NCBI RefSeq assembly: GCF_902459535.1
Contig: NZ_LR699553.1
Coordinates: 2,480,001 to 2,544,000, forward strand
DNA: 64,000 nucleotides
Source of the DNA: Paraburkholderia dioscoreae
Lineage (GTDB): Bacteria; Pseudomonadota; Gammaproteobacteria; Burkholderiales; Burkholderiaceae
Direction: 5' to 3'
This document shows positions 27,010 through 35,156 of the stretch, one piece after another. Each line of letters begins with the position of its first letter. Position 1 is the stretch's first letter. The translations under genes and the position numbers were made by a program. The notes beneath the pieces were generated by a model, which saw nothing but the letters and a program-made list of their open reading frames with translations, was not told the origin of the DNA and did not search any database.

Positions 27010-27956
27010 GCCGCTGTCCCGCGGTTGCCTCGTTGGTAAGGGTGATGTTCGCGCCAGTGGCGCGCAATGTCGACGCGCCGCGTCACCCACACGCGATCGT
27101 GCTGTTCGATATGATCGAGAAAACGTTGCAGCGCGCGAAAACGACCAGGCCGGCCGAGCAGACGGCAATGCATGCCGATGGAAAGCATCTTTGGCGCTTC
27201 GTCGCCCTCTTCGTAGAGCACGTCGAATGCATCGCGCAGATACGTGAAGAAGTGGTCCGCCGTGTTGAAGCCTTGCGGGCTTGCAAAGCGCATGTCGTTG
27301 GTGTCGAGCGTGTACGGCACGATCAGTTGCGGCACCGTCGCGCCGCCGGTAACGCCGACGTCCATCCAGAACGGCAGATCGTCGCCGTAGTAGTCCGAGT
27401 CGTAGAGGAAACCGCCGTATTCGGCGACCAGACGACGCGTATTGGGACTGTCACGGCCGGTGTACCAGCCAAGCGGACGCTCGCCCGTCACACGTTCGAT
27501 CGCTGCCATGCCGAGACGCATGTGCTCCGCTTCTTTCTCCGGCGACACGTCCTGATAGTGAATCCAGCGATAGCCGTGGCAGGCGATCTCATGGCCGAGT
27601 TCCACGAAGGCGCGCGCCAGTTCCGGATGCCGCTCGATCGCCATACCTACGCCGAACACCGTAAGCGGCAGGCCGCGCTTTTCGAATTCGCGCAGGATGC
27701 GCCACACACCCGCGCGCGAGCCGTATTCGTAGATCGACTCCATGCTCATGTGGCGAGCCGGATAAGCCGCGGCGCCGACGATTTCCGACAGGAACTGCTC
27801 CGAGCCGGGGTCGCCGTGCAGGACGCAGTTTTCACCGCCCTCTTCGTAGTTCAGGACGAATTGCACCGCGACACGCGCTTGCCCCGGCCAATTGGCCTGC
27901 ACCGGGTGGCGGCCGTAGCCGGTCAGATCGCGTGGGTAGTTCGGGTCGAGTGGCAT
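27006..27956 (-). CDS. puuE: PuuE-type allantoinase (polysaccharide deacetylase fold)
   Basis: A 316-residue NodB-fold enzyme, the metal-independent allantoinase rather than the AllB amidohydrolase. Seen: NYPRDLTGYGRHPVQANWPG at the N-terminus, NYEEGGENCVLHGD, HEIACHGYRWIHYQDV, GWYTGRDSPNTRRL and YDSDYYGDDLPFW, all conserved in this clade. It opens allantoin to allantoate. It is the first gene of the uraD-alc-allA operon; a 17-base inverted repeat lies upstream at 27992-28008. Confidence 0.9.
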   Translation of the reverse strand: MPLDPNYPRDLTGYGRHPVQANWPGQARVAVQFVLNYEEGGENCVLHGDPGSEQFLSEIVGAAAYPARHMSMESIYEYGSRAGVWRILREFEKRGLPLTVFGVGMAIERHPELARAFVELGHEIACHGYRWIHYQDVSPEKEAEHMRLGMAAIERVTGERPLGWYTGRDSPNTRRLVAEYGGFLYDSDYYGDDLPFWMDVGVTGGATVPQLIVPYTLDTNDMRFASPQGFNTADHFFTYLRDAFDVLYEEGDEAPKMLSIGMHCRLLGRPGRFRALQRFLDHIEQHDRVWVTRRVDIARHWREHHPYQRGNRGTAA

Positions 27957-27991
27957 GGTTTGACGAATGCGTGGTGATGGTACGTAAAATT

Positions 27992-28008
27992 CGCGTGGAA
28001 TTCACGCG
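27992..28008. promoter_or_regulatory. Inverted repeat upstream of puuE
   Basis: CGCGTGGAATTCACGCG: perfect 6-bp arms CGCGTG/CACGCG around GAATT, 36 bases before the puuE start. It is a candidate operator for the allantoin operon; the binding protein is unknown. Confidence 0.35.
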
Positions 28009-28189
28009 GCAGGCACGTGGGGCTGACGTGAGATGCACGCTGCGTACATCTCGCGCCGGCGCAGGTCGTAAAACACCGGAAACAGCACGTGAAGCGGCAG
28101 AAAAAAACCCTTCAGGCACCCCGCGCCGAGTTGGACCAGTGTAGCGAAAACACCCGGACCCGCCCATACACCCGGGCAGATAGTGCGTG

Positions 28190-29056
28190 TCACACTGAAT
28201 GTATGTGCCGCCCTGCTTCCGTAGTGTTTACCCGCAACGAATCGGACGTTGCCGCATTCTCCGGTGCACTCGCGGAGGAAACGCCGGCAGAGTCGCGTGG
28301 TGGCAGCGGATTCGGATCGGCTTCAGCCGGACTGAAGGACTCCAGCGCGCCGTCGTAACGCTTGGGCAGCGGCCGCGCGTAGTCACCGCGCTTGGCCGTC
28401 GAAAGACGCAGCGTGACCAGCGCCTCGGTCCATTTCACCGCCGCGGTCACACCCTCGATCACCGGCGCGCCGAGCGCGTCTTCGATTTCCGCGCACAGTT
28501 CGGCCATACCCGCGCAGCCGAGCACGATCGCGTCCGAACCGTCCTCGTCGAGCGCGCGCCGGCATTCGTCGAGAATGATGCGACGCGCCGCCGAGCCTGG
28601 CTTGTCGAGGTCGAGTACGGCGACGTCGGTGGCGCGCACGTTACGGCAAAACCGCTTCATGCCGTAGCGCTCGGCGAGGTGCCACGCCATGCCGCATGTG
28701 CGCGCCAGCGTGGTCACCACCGAGAAGCCCGGCGCGAGCACGCTGGCCGCGTGCATCGCCGCCTCGGCGATGCCGATCACGGGGCCCCGCGCCAACTCAC
28801 GCGCCGCATAGAGACCGGGATCGCCGAAGCAGGCGATCACGTAGCCATCGCAGCCTTCGCGCTCGCCGGCGGCGACCTCGGCGAGCAAACCCGGCGTCGC
28901 GAGTGCTTCGTCGTAATAGCCCTCGATCGACGGCGGTCCCATTGTCGGATTCACGGCGATGACTTCGGTGCCCGGCGCGGCCACTTCACGCGCGCAGCGG
29001 CCCATCGCCTCCGTCATGCGTTGGGTGGTATTCGGGTTGATCAGTTTGATGCGCAT
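28190..29056 (-). CDS. Asp/Glu-hydantoin racemase family protein, probable allantoin racemase
   Basis: A 288-residue racemase starting MRIKLINPNTTQRMTEAMG at 29054-29056. The two catalytic cysteines are in YVIACFGDPGL and VLGCAGMAEL. In the purine context it likely interconverts allantoin enantiomers, since PuuE and UraD use the S form. The conserved fold ends near LRLSTAKRGDYARPLPKRY; about 40 further residues, Ser/Pro-rich, form an unusual C-terminal tail. The in-frame extension upstream of this ATG runs antisense through the permease gene and is not real. Confidence 0.82.
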   Translation of the reverse strand: MRIKLINPNTTQRMTEAMGRCAREVAAPGTEVIAVNPTMGPPSIEGYYDEALATPGLLAEVAAGEREGCDGYVIACFGDPGLYAARELARGPVIGIAEAAMHAASVLAPGFSVVTTLARTCGMAWHLAERYGMKRFCRNVRATDVAVLDLDKPGSAARRIILDECRRALDEDGSDAIVLGCAGMAELCAEIEDALGAPVIEGVTAAVKWTEALVTLRLSTAKRGDYARPLPKRYDGALESFSPAEADPNPLPPRDSAGVSSASAPENAATSDSLRVNTTEAGRHIHSV

Positions 29057-29094
29057 ATCGACTCCTGTTGCATCTGCAAAATTCAGCATGCGAT

Positions 29095-30576
29095 TCAGCG
29101 TGCAATCACACGATAGAACAGCGCGGCGAGCCCGGCGCCGATGAACCACGAGAAGTTCGCCATACCGTCGAGCGAGGGCACCATCACGCAGATCACCGCG
29201 ATCACGGCTGCCGGCAGCAGCGCGGCCACGGCCCGATAGTTCACGCCGTTGCGATACCAGTACGAGCCGGTGGGCGCGACCGTGTACAGATCGTCGAGAA
29301 CGATTTTCCGACGCTTCACGAGGTAGTAATCGACGATCAGTACACCGTACAAAGGTCCGATGAAGCTGCCGAGAACGTCCAGCGTGTAGTGAATCACGGC
29401 CGGGTTGTTGAACAGATTCCACGGCGTGATGAAGATCGACGCCACCGCCGCGAGCATACCGCCCGCGCGCCAGCTGATCAGGCGCGGCGCGACATTGGAA
29501 AAGTCGAACGCCGGCGAGACGAAATTGGCGACGATGTTGATGCCGATCGTCGCGATCGTGAAGGTCAGCGCGCCGAGAATCACCGCGGTCGGGTAGTCGA
29601 TACGGCCCACGGTTTCGACCGGGTCCGTGATCAGCTCGCCGAACACCGGCAGCGTGGCCGCGGTCGTGATCACCGTCACCAGCGAGAAGGCCAGAAAGTT
29701 GACCGGCAGCCCCCAGAAGTTGCCACGCTGCACGCTGCGAAAGCTCTTGCCGTAGCGCGAAAAGTCGCCGAAGTTCAGCATGGGTCCGGAGAAGTACGAC
29801 ACCACCAGCGAAGTCGCCGTGATCATCACCGGCACGACCTGCATGCCGTGATATTTGACACCGCCCAGATTGATGCCGATGTTGCGCCACCCTGCGCGAT
29901 ACACCATGTAGCCCGCGAGAATGAACATCACCACATAGACGGCCGGCCCGGCAAAGTCGATGAACTTCTTGATGGTCTCCATGCCGTGCCAGAACACCAG
30001 TGCCTGCAAGACCCACAGCAGCATGAAACCGGCCCAGCCGAGCGTGGACAGTCCCATGAAGCCGTGGTGATGAACATCGGCATACGGCAGCAACTGCGGA
30101 ACGAACTTCAGCACCACGATCACCAGCGCGCTCGACGCCAGATAGGTCTGAATGCCATACCACGCAACCGCGATCAGGCCGCGAATCACCGCGGGAATAT
30201 TCGCGCCGAGCACGCCGAAAGTCGCGCGGCATGCGACCGGATAAGGTACGCCGTTCGCCTGGCTGGGCTTCGCGATCAGGTTGCACAAGAGGTTCACGAT
30301 CGTGATGCCGACCAGCAGCGCGATCAGCACCTGCCAGCTCGTCAAGCCGAGCGCGAACAGACTGCCCGCGAACACATAGCCGCCGACGCTGTGCACGTCC
30401 GACATCCAGAACGCGAAGATGTTGTAGGCGCCCCAGGTTTGATGGCGCAACGGCGCGAGGTCTTCGTTATAGAGCCGCTCGCTGTAGCCTGCCGGCATCG
30501 ACGGATCGCCGGGCGCGCCGCCGTCGGTGTAAGCGGGAATTGCGGGACTGCCGGGCGCTGCACTGAACTGAGCCAT
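29095..30576 (-). CDS. NCS1-family allantoin/purine/hydantoin permease
   Basis: A 493-residue transporter with about twelve membrane segments. NCS1 marks: SERLYNEDLAPLRHQTWGAYNIFAFWMSDVHSV in pieces near the N-terminus, GVPYPVACRATFGVLGANIPA, and the ending with a TM12 rich in aromatic residues. The start at 30576 is fixed by AAGGAGG immediately upstream. NCS1 members next to allantoin racemases usually carry allantoin or hydantoins; the substrate is inferred. It precedes the racemase by 38 bases in the same operon. Confidence 0.87.
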   Translation of the reverse strand: MAQFSAAPGSPAIPAYTDGGAPGDPSMPAGYSERLYNEDLAPLRHQTWGAYNIFAFWMSDVHSVGGYVFAGSLFALGLTSWQVLIALLVGITIVNLLCNLIAKPSQANGVPYPVACRATFGVLGANIPAVIRGLIAVAWYGIQTYLASSALVIVVLKFVPQLLPYADVHHHGFMGLSTLGWAGFMLLWVLQALVFWHGMETIKKFIDFAGPAVYVVMFILAGYMVYRAGWRNIGINLGGVKYHGMQVVPVMITATSLVVSYFSGPMLNFGDFSRYGKSFRSVQRGNFWGLPVNFLAFSLVTVITTAATLPVFGELITDPVETVGRIDYPTAVILGALTFTIATIGINIVANFVSPAFDFSNVAPRLISWRAGGMLAAVASIFITPWNLFNNPAVIHYTLDVLGSFIGPLYGVLIVDYYLVKRRKIVLDDLYTVAPTGSYWYRNGVNYRAVAALLPAAVIAVICVMVPSLDGMANFSWFIGAGLAALFYRVIAR

Positions 30577-30912
30577 GATTCCTCCTTGGGATAGGGACCA
30601 TCGATAGCGAATCGAAGGACGTTGCATCGGCCATGCCAGTCGCGCGCTCTGTCCGCTCGGAACAAAGGGCATGCGAGCCGCTGGTTGGCCGTGCCGCGGA
30701 TATCTCCGTACTGAAGTACTTGTGGTTATCGCACCGCCGGCAGCCGCGGACCGCCGGCGATGCGTTGCTGCTACTTCAGGTCCGCCTCCCGGCGGCGGAC
30801 ACGCGTGCGCAAGCCGGCAGCGCTCACGCCGAGCCGCCTTGCAACGCCTTGATTCGTTCAGTTCAATTCAGTGCGGCGCGCACCACTAAAGCGCGCACGC
30901 CGGCCGCCTGCC
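30577..30912. other. Gap between gntR and the NCS1 permease
   Basis: 336 bases. It contains GTACTGAAGTAC, a 12-base palindrome around 30708-30719, and a GC-rich inverted segment near 30745-30770. I see no gene. The permease-racemase promoter should lie here. Confidence 0.4.
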
Positions 30913-31653
30913 TCAGCCTGGAGCGGACTTTGTCGTGGGTAAATCTCCAGGCGCACCGTTGAGTGCGCCGAATACTTCACGCAGATCGGCCGCGCCGCGC
31001 GCGGGGCGGTCCAGCATCTTCAACTCGACGCTTTGCAGATGGAGCGACATCAGTGCCGCCGCCTCTTTCGCATCGCCGGCGTCGAGCGCGGCGAGAATGG
31101 CTTCGTGGTCCTCGAACGAGCATGGGCTGCGTCCGAGCGACTCGTACAGCGCGGAAATCAGCGTGGAGCGCGCCACCAGCCCGTTCAGGCAGTCGCACAA
31201 CACGGTGTTGCCGGTGAGCCCCGCCAACTCGGTGTGAAACTCGCCCGACAGGCGAATCCACGCCGGAAAATCACGCGTTTCGAACGCTTTACGTTCCCGG
31301 CCGATCATGCTGCCAATGCTCTTCAAACGCCGCACGCCGTGACCGCTGCAAATCTTTTCCACCACCGCCAGTTCGATGATGCGGCGCATCTCGAATACTT
31401 CATGCACTTCCTGCAACGACGGGCTCGCCACGAACGCTCCGCGATTCGGTTCGAGATCGACGAGGTGGTCGGTGGCCAGTTGCGCTAACGCCTGCCGGAT
31501 CGGGCCGCGCTTCACGCCGAATACTTCGCATAACTGCGCTTCTGTCAGCTTGGCGCCCGGCGCGAGCCGATGCTCGAGGATCGCCGCGCGGATGCGCTCG
31601 GCGATCGCTTCGGGTTTCGAACTATTGGCGGCGGCGGACTCTGTGTCGGACAT
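30913..31653 (-). CDS. GntR-family (FCD domain) transcriptional regulator
   Basis: A 246-residue FadR-subfamily regulator: an N-terminal winged helix (IRAAILEHRLAPGAKLTEAQ, then VKRGPIRQALAQLATDHL) and a C-terminal FCD effector domain with metal-binding His residues (EFHTELAGLTGN, FEDHEAIL, SLHLQSVE). The ATG is at 31651-31653. It probably represses the permease-racemase genes and itself; a -35 element overlapped by a TTGTCAACAA-type operator lies upstream. Purine or allantoin response is inferred from location. Confidence 0.83.
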   Translation of the reverse strand: MSDTESAAANSSKPEAIAERIRAAILEHRLAPGAKLTEAQLCEVFGVKRGPIRQALAQLATDHLVDLEPNRGAFVASPSLQEVHEVFEMRRIIELAVVEKICSGHGVRRLKSIGSMIGRERKAFETRDFPAWIRLSGEFHTELAGLTGNTVLCDCLNGLVARSTLISALYESLGRSPCSFEDHEAILAALDAGDAKEAAALMSLHLQSVELKMLDRPARGAADLREVFGALNGAPGDLPTTKSAPG

Positions 31654-31677
31654 GATGTTCGTCTCGGTATGTTGGTC

Positions 31678-31709
31678 ATCATAGGATGGACATAAACATT
31701 GTCAACAAT
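31678..31709 (-). promoter_or_regulatory. gntR promoter with overlapping operator
   Basis: On the minus strand, TTGACA (31705-31700) and TATGAT (31683-31678) are separated by 16 bases, a good sigma-70 promoter ending 25 bases before the gntR start. The dyad ATTGTTGACAAT (31709-31698) covers the -35, suggesting autorepression. Confidence 0.65.
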
Positions 31710-31835
31710 TTTTGATTTAAATTTCGACAATTTCTACGGTGAAGGTGGACGGACTGGCTGTTGGACTTGGCTTGGCAGCCCGTCCTGTCTATGTATAGGT
31801 TTATTAGGCGGGAACGGCACCGTCTGTTGAGAGCA

Positions 31836-31853
31836 GATTTTGTCAACAAAATC
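31836..31853. promoter_or_regulatory. Second GntR-type operator candidate
   Basis: GATTTTGTCAACAAAATC: perfect 7-bp arms around TCAA. Its core TTGTCAACAA is identical to that at 31699-31708, 141 bases away. Confidence 0.5.
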
Positions 31854-31924
31854 GCTGAACCTTCACGGAGCATCCTGTTGGTAGCAGCTTTTAAAACATG
31901 ACCGTTAGTTGCGATATTGAATTG

Positions 31925-31946
31925 AAAGAAAACGGGCGACTGCCCG
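31925..31946 (-). terminator. Terminator after the LD-carboxypeptidase gene
   Basis: CGGGC (31933-31937) and GCCCG (31942-31946) form a short GC stem, followed on the minus strand by TTTTCTT. Confidence 0.6.
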
Positions 31947-31964
31947 CTTCCCTTCTCCGCCGGT

Positions 31965-32891
31965 TCAGGCGAGGTATGGATAGTCCGACAAGCTCAGTCT
32001 GAATCCATGCGCGTCGGCAACCAGATGCGCGTTCGCGCCAACCGGCAGCGTCAGCATGTTGCGAACATGCCCGAATTGCAGGCCGGTGACGATCGGAATG
32101 CCGATCACCGACCTCGCCTGCTCGATCACTGCATGCAGATCGTAGCCATTGTCGTAGTCGTACGCTTTGGCGCCGGAGAAGTCGCCCAGCACGAGCGCCT
32201 GCTGCTGCGCGAGGATGCCGGACAGGTGCAGTTGATAAATCATCCGCTCGACCCGGAACGGTTGTTCGTTGACGTCCTCGATGAACAGGATGCCGCCCTT
32301 CACCGGCGGCATATACGGCGTGCCGATCAGCGACACCAGCACCGCCAGATTGCCCCCCCACAACATGCCTGAGACGTCCACCGGCTGCGCCTGCGGCGTG
32401 TTGCTCGAGACCGTCATGGTCGGCTTCGTCAACGCGGACCAGAAGTGCTGCATGGTGAATTCGCTGAGTTCCTCCGCGCCGAAGTCGCTCATCACCATCG
32501 GACCGCCGAAGGTCTTCACGCCGGCGCGCGCCAGCAACGCAAGCTGGATCGCGGTGAAATCGCTGTGCCCCACCAGAGCGACAGGCTGATCGGTCAGCCG
32601 CCGTTGCAGCCCGTCATAGTCGAGCCCGTGCAGAATGCGCACCGCGCCGTAGCCGCCGCGCACGGCCAGTACGATGTCCGGCAACTCGCGCGACGGGTCG
32701 GCGAGCCGGTTCAGATCGGCTGCGCGCTGACCGTCCGTGCCTGCGAAACGCTGGTAGCGGCGCTTCGCCGCTTCCGCGCCCTCGACACGATGTCCCTGCG
32801 CATGCAAACGTTGCAGCGCGCGATGCAGCACCTCCGGATCATGCGGATACCCGGACGGAGCGATCAGTTCGATGGTGCGATGGACGGCCAT
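31965..32891 (-). CDS. ldcA: LD-carboxypeptidase (muramoyltetrapeptide carboxypeptidase)
   Basis: A 308-residue peptidase S66 enzyme. The nucleophile Ser is in LVGHSDFTAI, after VRGGYGAVRIL; the Glu and His of the triad are in the LFIEDVNEQPFRVERM and GLQFGHVRNML segments. It removes the terminal D-Ala from cytoplasmic murein tetrapeptides during cell-wall recycling. The start ATG at 32891 gives MAVHRTIELIAPSGYP; upstream in-frame codons lie within tadA. It is the last gene of the DUF1992-tadA-ldcA run. Confidence 0.88.
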   Translation of the reverse strand: MAVHRTIELIAPSGYPHDPEVLHRALQRLHAQGHRVEGAEAAKRRYQRFAGTDGQRAADLNRLADPSRELPDIVLAVRGGYGAVRILHGLDYDGLQRRLTDQPVALVGHSDFTAIQLALLARAGVKTFGGPMVMSDFGAEELSEFTMQHFWSALTKPTMTVSSNTPQAQPVDVSGMLWGGNLAVLVSLIGTPYMPPVKGGILFIEDVNEQPFRVERMIYQLHLSGILAQQQALVLGDFSGAKAYDYDNGYDLHAVIEQARSVIGIPIVTGLQFGHVRNMLTLPVGANAHLVADAHGFRLSLSDYPYLA

Positions 32892-32919
32892 GAGCAAGAC
32901 CTTATTGGACGTTGTTGTT

Positions 32920-33636
32920 TCAGGGCGCTTTCGCCGGGCCCGCTTCGCCACTCGCGTCGGCGCGTGCCGACGCGCGCGCTTCGCGGCTTGCGCGCCGCCG
33001 TTCGGCAAAGAACGATTTGAGCGCCGCGCCGCATTCGCTTTCGAGCACGCCGCCGGTCACCGAGGTGTGATGATTCAACTGCGGATTCGCGAACGCATCG
33101 ACGACACTGCCGCACGCGCCGGTTTTCGGATCGCGCGCCCCGAATACGACACGGGCGATGCGCGCGTGCATGATCGCGCCGGCGCACATCAGGCACGGCT
33201 CAAGCGTCACGTAAAGTTCGCAGCCCGGCAGACGGTAGTTTTCGACAGCCTGCGCCGCGGCGCGCAACGCGACCATTTCCGCATGCGCAGACGGGTCGTG
33301 CGCACCGATTGGGTGATTGAAACCTTTGGCGATGACTTCGTCGCCTCGCACGAGCACTGCGCCGACGGGCACCTCGCCGACGGCGCGCGCCTCTTCGGCG
33401 GCAGCTTGTGCGAGCGCCATGAAACGGCGATCGCGCTCTGAGACCGCGGATAATGCGGGCGAATCGCCAAGCATGGACTCTGCCGCCTTCTCCATGATGG
33501 CGGCGGTGCCTGAATCCATCGCGATCGGTTCGGCGACACCATTCGCCGAGGCTGGAGAACTCATGGCATCCGGCGCTTCGTGAGATTTGAAAGCATCTGA
33601 ATCCGGCACCGCGGAATGGGCGAGCGGCTCGCTCAC
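32920..33636 (-). CDS. tadA: tRNA-specific adenosine deaminase TadA
   Basis: A 238-residue zinc deaminase that converts A34 to inosine in tRNA-Arg. Zinc/catalytic motifs: HAEMVAL (His, Glu) and PCLMCAGA (two Cys). The catalytic domain starts near RDRRFMALAQAAAEEAR, so the GTG start at 33636, overlapping the DUF1992 stop, adds about 70 unconserved residues. Internal ATGs near residues 25 or 40 are alternatives. The C-terminus is also extended by an Ala/Arg-rich tail. The function is essential in most bacteria. Confidence 0.88.
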   Translation of the reverse strand: MSEPLAHSAVPDSDAFKSHEAPDAMSSPASANGVAEPIAMDSGTAAIMEKAAESMLGDSPALSAVSERDRRFMALAQAAAEEARAVGEVPVGAVLVRGDEVIAKGFNHPIGAHDPSAHAEMVALRAAAQAVENYRLPGCELYVTLEPCLMCAGAIMHARIARVVFGARDPKTGACGSVVDAFANPQLNHHTSVTGGVLESECGAALKSFFAERRRASREARASARADASGEAGPAKAP

Positions 33637-34034
33637 TGCGAACCCGCCTCTGCCGCACCGAGACTGCCGACGCGCTCAGACAGCCGTTCAGCAATCCGCC
33701 GACGGTATTCGCGCGGCAGAACCAGCGGGCCACCGCGCAATGATTCAAGCGCCATATCGAGCGCCAGCATGCGCGCCTGAAGCCGGCAGCGGGTAGCCCG
33801 GTCGCTCACGGCATTCAGCTCCGCCTGCAGGTCGCGCAACGCGCGCAACTGCTCGACAGCGGGCGGCACGAAACCCGCGTTCTTCAAAATCCGGTTGGCG
33901 ACACGCACTTCTTCTGGGACCAGCACATCGTCTCCCAGGGATAGCGGCGCGCCCGCGCCCGGTAACTGGTCGAACTCGCTGCGTGCGGCTGCGGCGGCAA
34001 TACGCTGTTCGACTAACGCATCAAGCAATTTCAT
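33633..34034 (-). CDS. DUF1992 (DnaJ-homologue-like) protein
   Basis: A 133-residue protein starting MKLLDALVEQRIAAAAARSEFDQLPGAGAPL, the DUF1992 hallmark with the F..LPG.G.PL pattern, followed by NRILKNAGFVPP and a helical tail. Function unknown; relatives are described as DnaJ-family homologues because of fusion with J-domains. Overlaps the tadA start by four bases (GTGA), implying translational coupling. Confidence 0.78.
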   Translation of the reverse strand: MKLLDALVEQRIAAAAARSEFDQLPGAGAPLSLGDDVLVPEEVRVANRILKNAGFVPPAVEQLRALRDLQAELNAVSDRATRCRLQARMLALDMALESLRGGPLVLPREYRRRIAERLSERVGSLGAAEAGSQ

Positions 34035-34149
34035 CTGCGATCCACTACGTTGCGGCCCAAGCATTCTATCAGGCAGCGCACGATCGTTCCGGCTCTCCAA
34101 CCGACGAAACCTCCTGCGGTACGCGGCTCCGGGCCGTCGCATCTCAACA

Positions 34150-34171
34150 GGTCAACATTGGGTCAACATTG
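34150..34171. repeat. Tandem duplication of an 11-base unit
   Basis: GGTCAACATTG occurs twice head to tail (34150-34160, 34161-34171) in the gap between the DUF1992 gene and thpR. Confidence 0.85.
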
Positions 34172-34189
34172 CCCGGGTGCCGCCGCGCG

Positions 34190-34795
34190 CTATGAGCCGT
34201 GATCCGCCAAAGGCCATCGCGCCAGCAGGACATGCCGCGTACGCCCGAGCAGACTGTGCACCAGCGCGAACTCGCGCACATTCCAGCATACCGGCTCAAC
34301 AGGGCGTGCGGCGGCCCACGGCATGCCATATGCCAGCGTGACGTGCGGCGTATAGTCCACTGCGACCGGCGCGGCATGCTCTCCGAAATCCGCGTTTTGC
34401 AACTCGCGGCACAAAGCGTCGTGCAGCTTATGCAAACCAACCACACCCTCGCCGCCAGTCAGCACCAATGGTCCCGGTCGAGGCTTCGAGGCAAAGCTCA
34501 CCACCGTGTCGAATTCGACGCTGAACGGCTCCATCCTGATCGACGCGGCAGCTTTCATCGCCGCGTCGACTCGCGCCTGCGGCAAACCTCCCGCGAAATT
34601 GCCGAGGTGCTGCAAGGTGACGTGCAAACGGGCCGCCGCGAGCGGCTTGCTGCGCGCGCGCGTCTCGGCGCAAAGCCGTTGCGCCAGCTTCGAGATGCCG
34701 GCCGCTGTGTTGGCGTCCGGAAAGACGGCAAAAAACAGGCCGTCTGTCGGCGTTGGCGGTGCCTCGAGTCCCGGCAACCAAAGTTGTTCAGGCAT
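34190..34795 (-). CDS. thpR: RNA 2',3'-cyclic phosphodiesterase (2'-5' RNA ligase family)
   Basis: A 201-residue 2H-phosphoesterase with both HxTx catalytic motifs: RLHVTLQHLGN and TPHVTLAYG. It opens 2',3'-cyclic phosphates in RNA. The start at 34795 (MPEQLWLPGLEA) has AGGA nine bases upstream; an in-frame ATG at 34843 has no Shine-Dalgarno. It stands alone between the DUF1992 gene and an SOS-box region. Confidence 0.85.
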   Translation of the reverse strand: MPEQLWLPGLEAPPTPTDGLFFAVFPDANTAAGISKLAQRLCAETRARSKPLAAARLHVTLQHLGNFAGGLPQARVDAAMKAAASIRMEPFSVEFDTVVSFASKPRPGPLVLTGGEGVVGLHKLHDALCRELQNADFGEHAAPVAVDYTPHVTLAYGMPWAAARPVEPVCWNVREFALVHSLLGRTRHVLLARWPLADHGS

Positions 34796-34953
34796 GCGGT
34801 TCCTGACCAGATAAAGCCGGCATGTAAATGAATCTCCGTTCATTGCGCGGGCTTGCCTGAGCGCCTGATCGATTCAAACCACCCCACTATGTGAAGTTGC
34901 GCGATCGCCTTGCTATGACAAGCCCGGGACTAGCAAGGTGGATGCGGGCCGCC

Positions 34954-35014
34954 GGCAAACACGCCGTTGCCGCAGGTAAACGCCGTTGCCTCAAGCAAAC
35001 ACGCCGTTATTCGG
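34954..35014. repeat. Three imperfect ~20-base direct repeats
   Basis: Units 34954-34974, 34975-34993 and 34994-35014 share the pattern GCAAACACGCCGTTGCC with small changes (the middle unit lacks two bases). Intergenic; no spacers, so not CRISPR. Confidence 0.75.
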
Positions 35015-35087
35015 CGTGCACTCGTTCCCGTTATAGCGCTGGCGCCTCTCACTCAAAAACCGCTCGTAGCGACCAGCCCGTGCTCAA

Positions 35088-35107
35088 TACTGTACATTCA
35101 TACAGTA
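35088..35107. promoter_or_regulatory. LexA (SOS) box
   Basis: TACTGTACATTCATACAGTA fits the LexA consensus TACTGT-N8-ACAGTA completely. It is followed at once by an ATG (35107) whose frame is not recognisable, and is about 290 bases upstream of thpR on the other side. Confidence 0.75.
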
Positions 35108-35156
35108 TGAACAGCAACGGGAACTGGCGAAAAAGCTGGAAGAAAAGCCGGAAGTA

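Larger units (their letters stand above)
31654..31964. other. Gap between ldcA-like gene and gntR
   Basis: 311 bases, notably A/T-rich in 31685-31735 and 31795-31860. It holds the gntR promoter, two TTGTCAACAA operator-like dyads and the terminator of the LD-carboxypeptidase gene. Confidence 0.6.
34796..35156. other. Gap between thpR and quinone reductase gene
   Basis: 361 bases. It holds a three-copy ~20-base repeat (34954-35014) and a near-perfect LexA box (35088-35107). A short frame after the box with coding-like residues (35103-35170, QQRELAKKLEEKPEVSAAGK) lacks a start codon and may be a gene relic. No intact gene is supported. Confidence 0.55.

Noticed and set aside
28190..30286. A single 698-residue minus-strand protein
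   Set aside because: Only the last 288 codons match a racemase; the upstream part overlaps the NCS1 permease out of frame.
29068..30594. 508-codon plus-strand frame antisense to the NCS1 permease
   Set aside because: No Shine-Dalgarno, Arg/His-rich shadow translation; the permease has an excellent ribosome site.
34954..35014. CRISPR-like repeats
   Set aside because: Units abut directly with no spacers, differ in length, and no cas genes are present.
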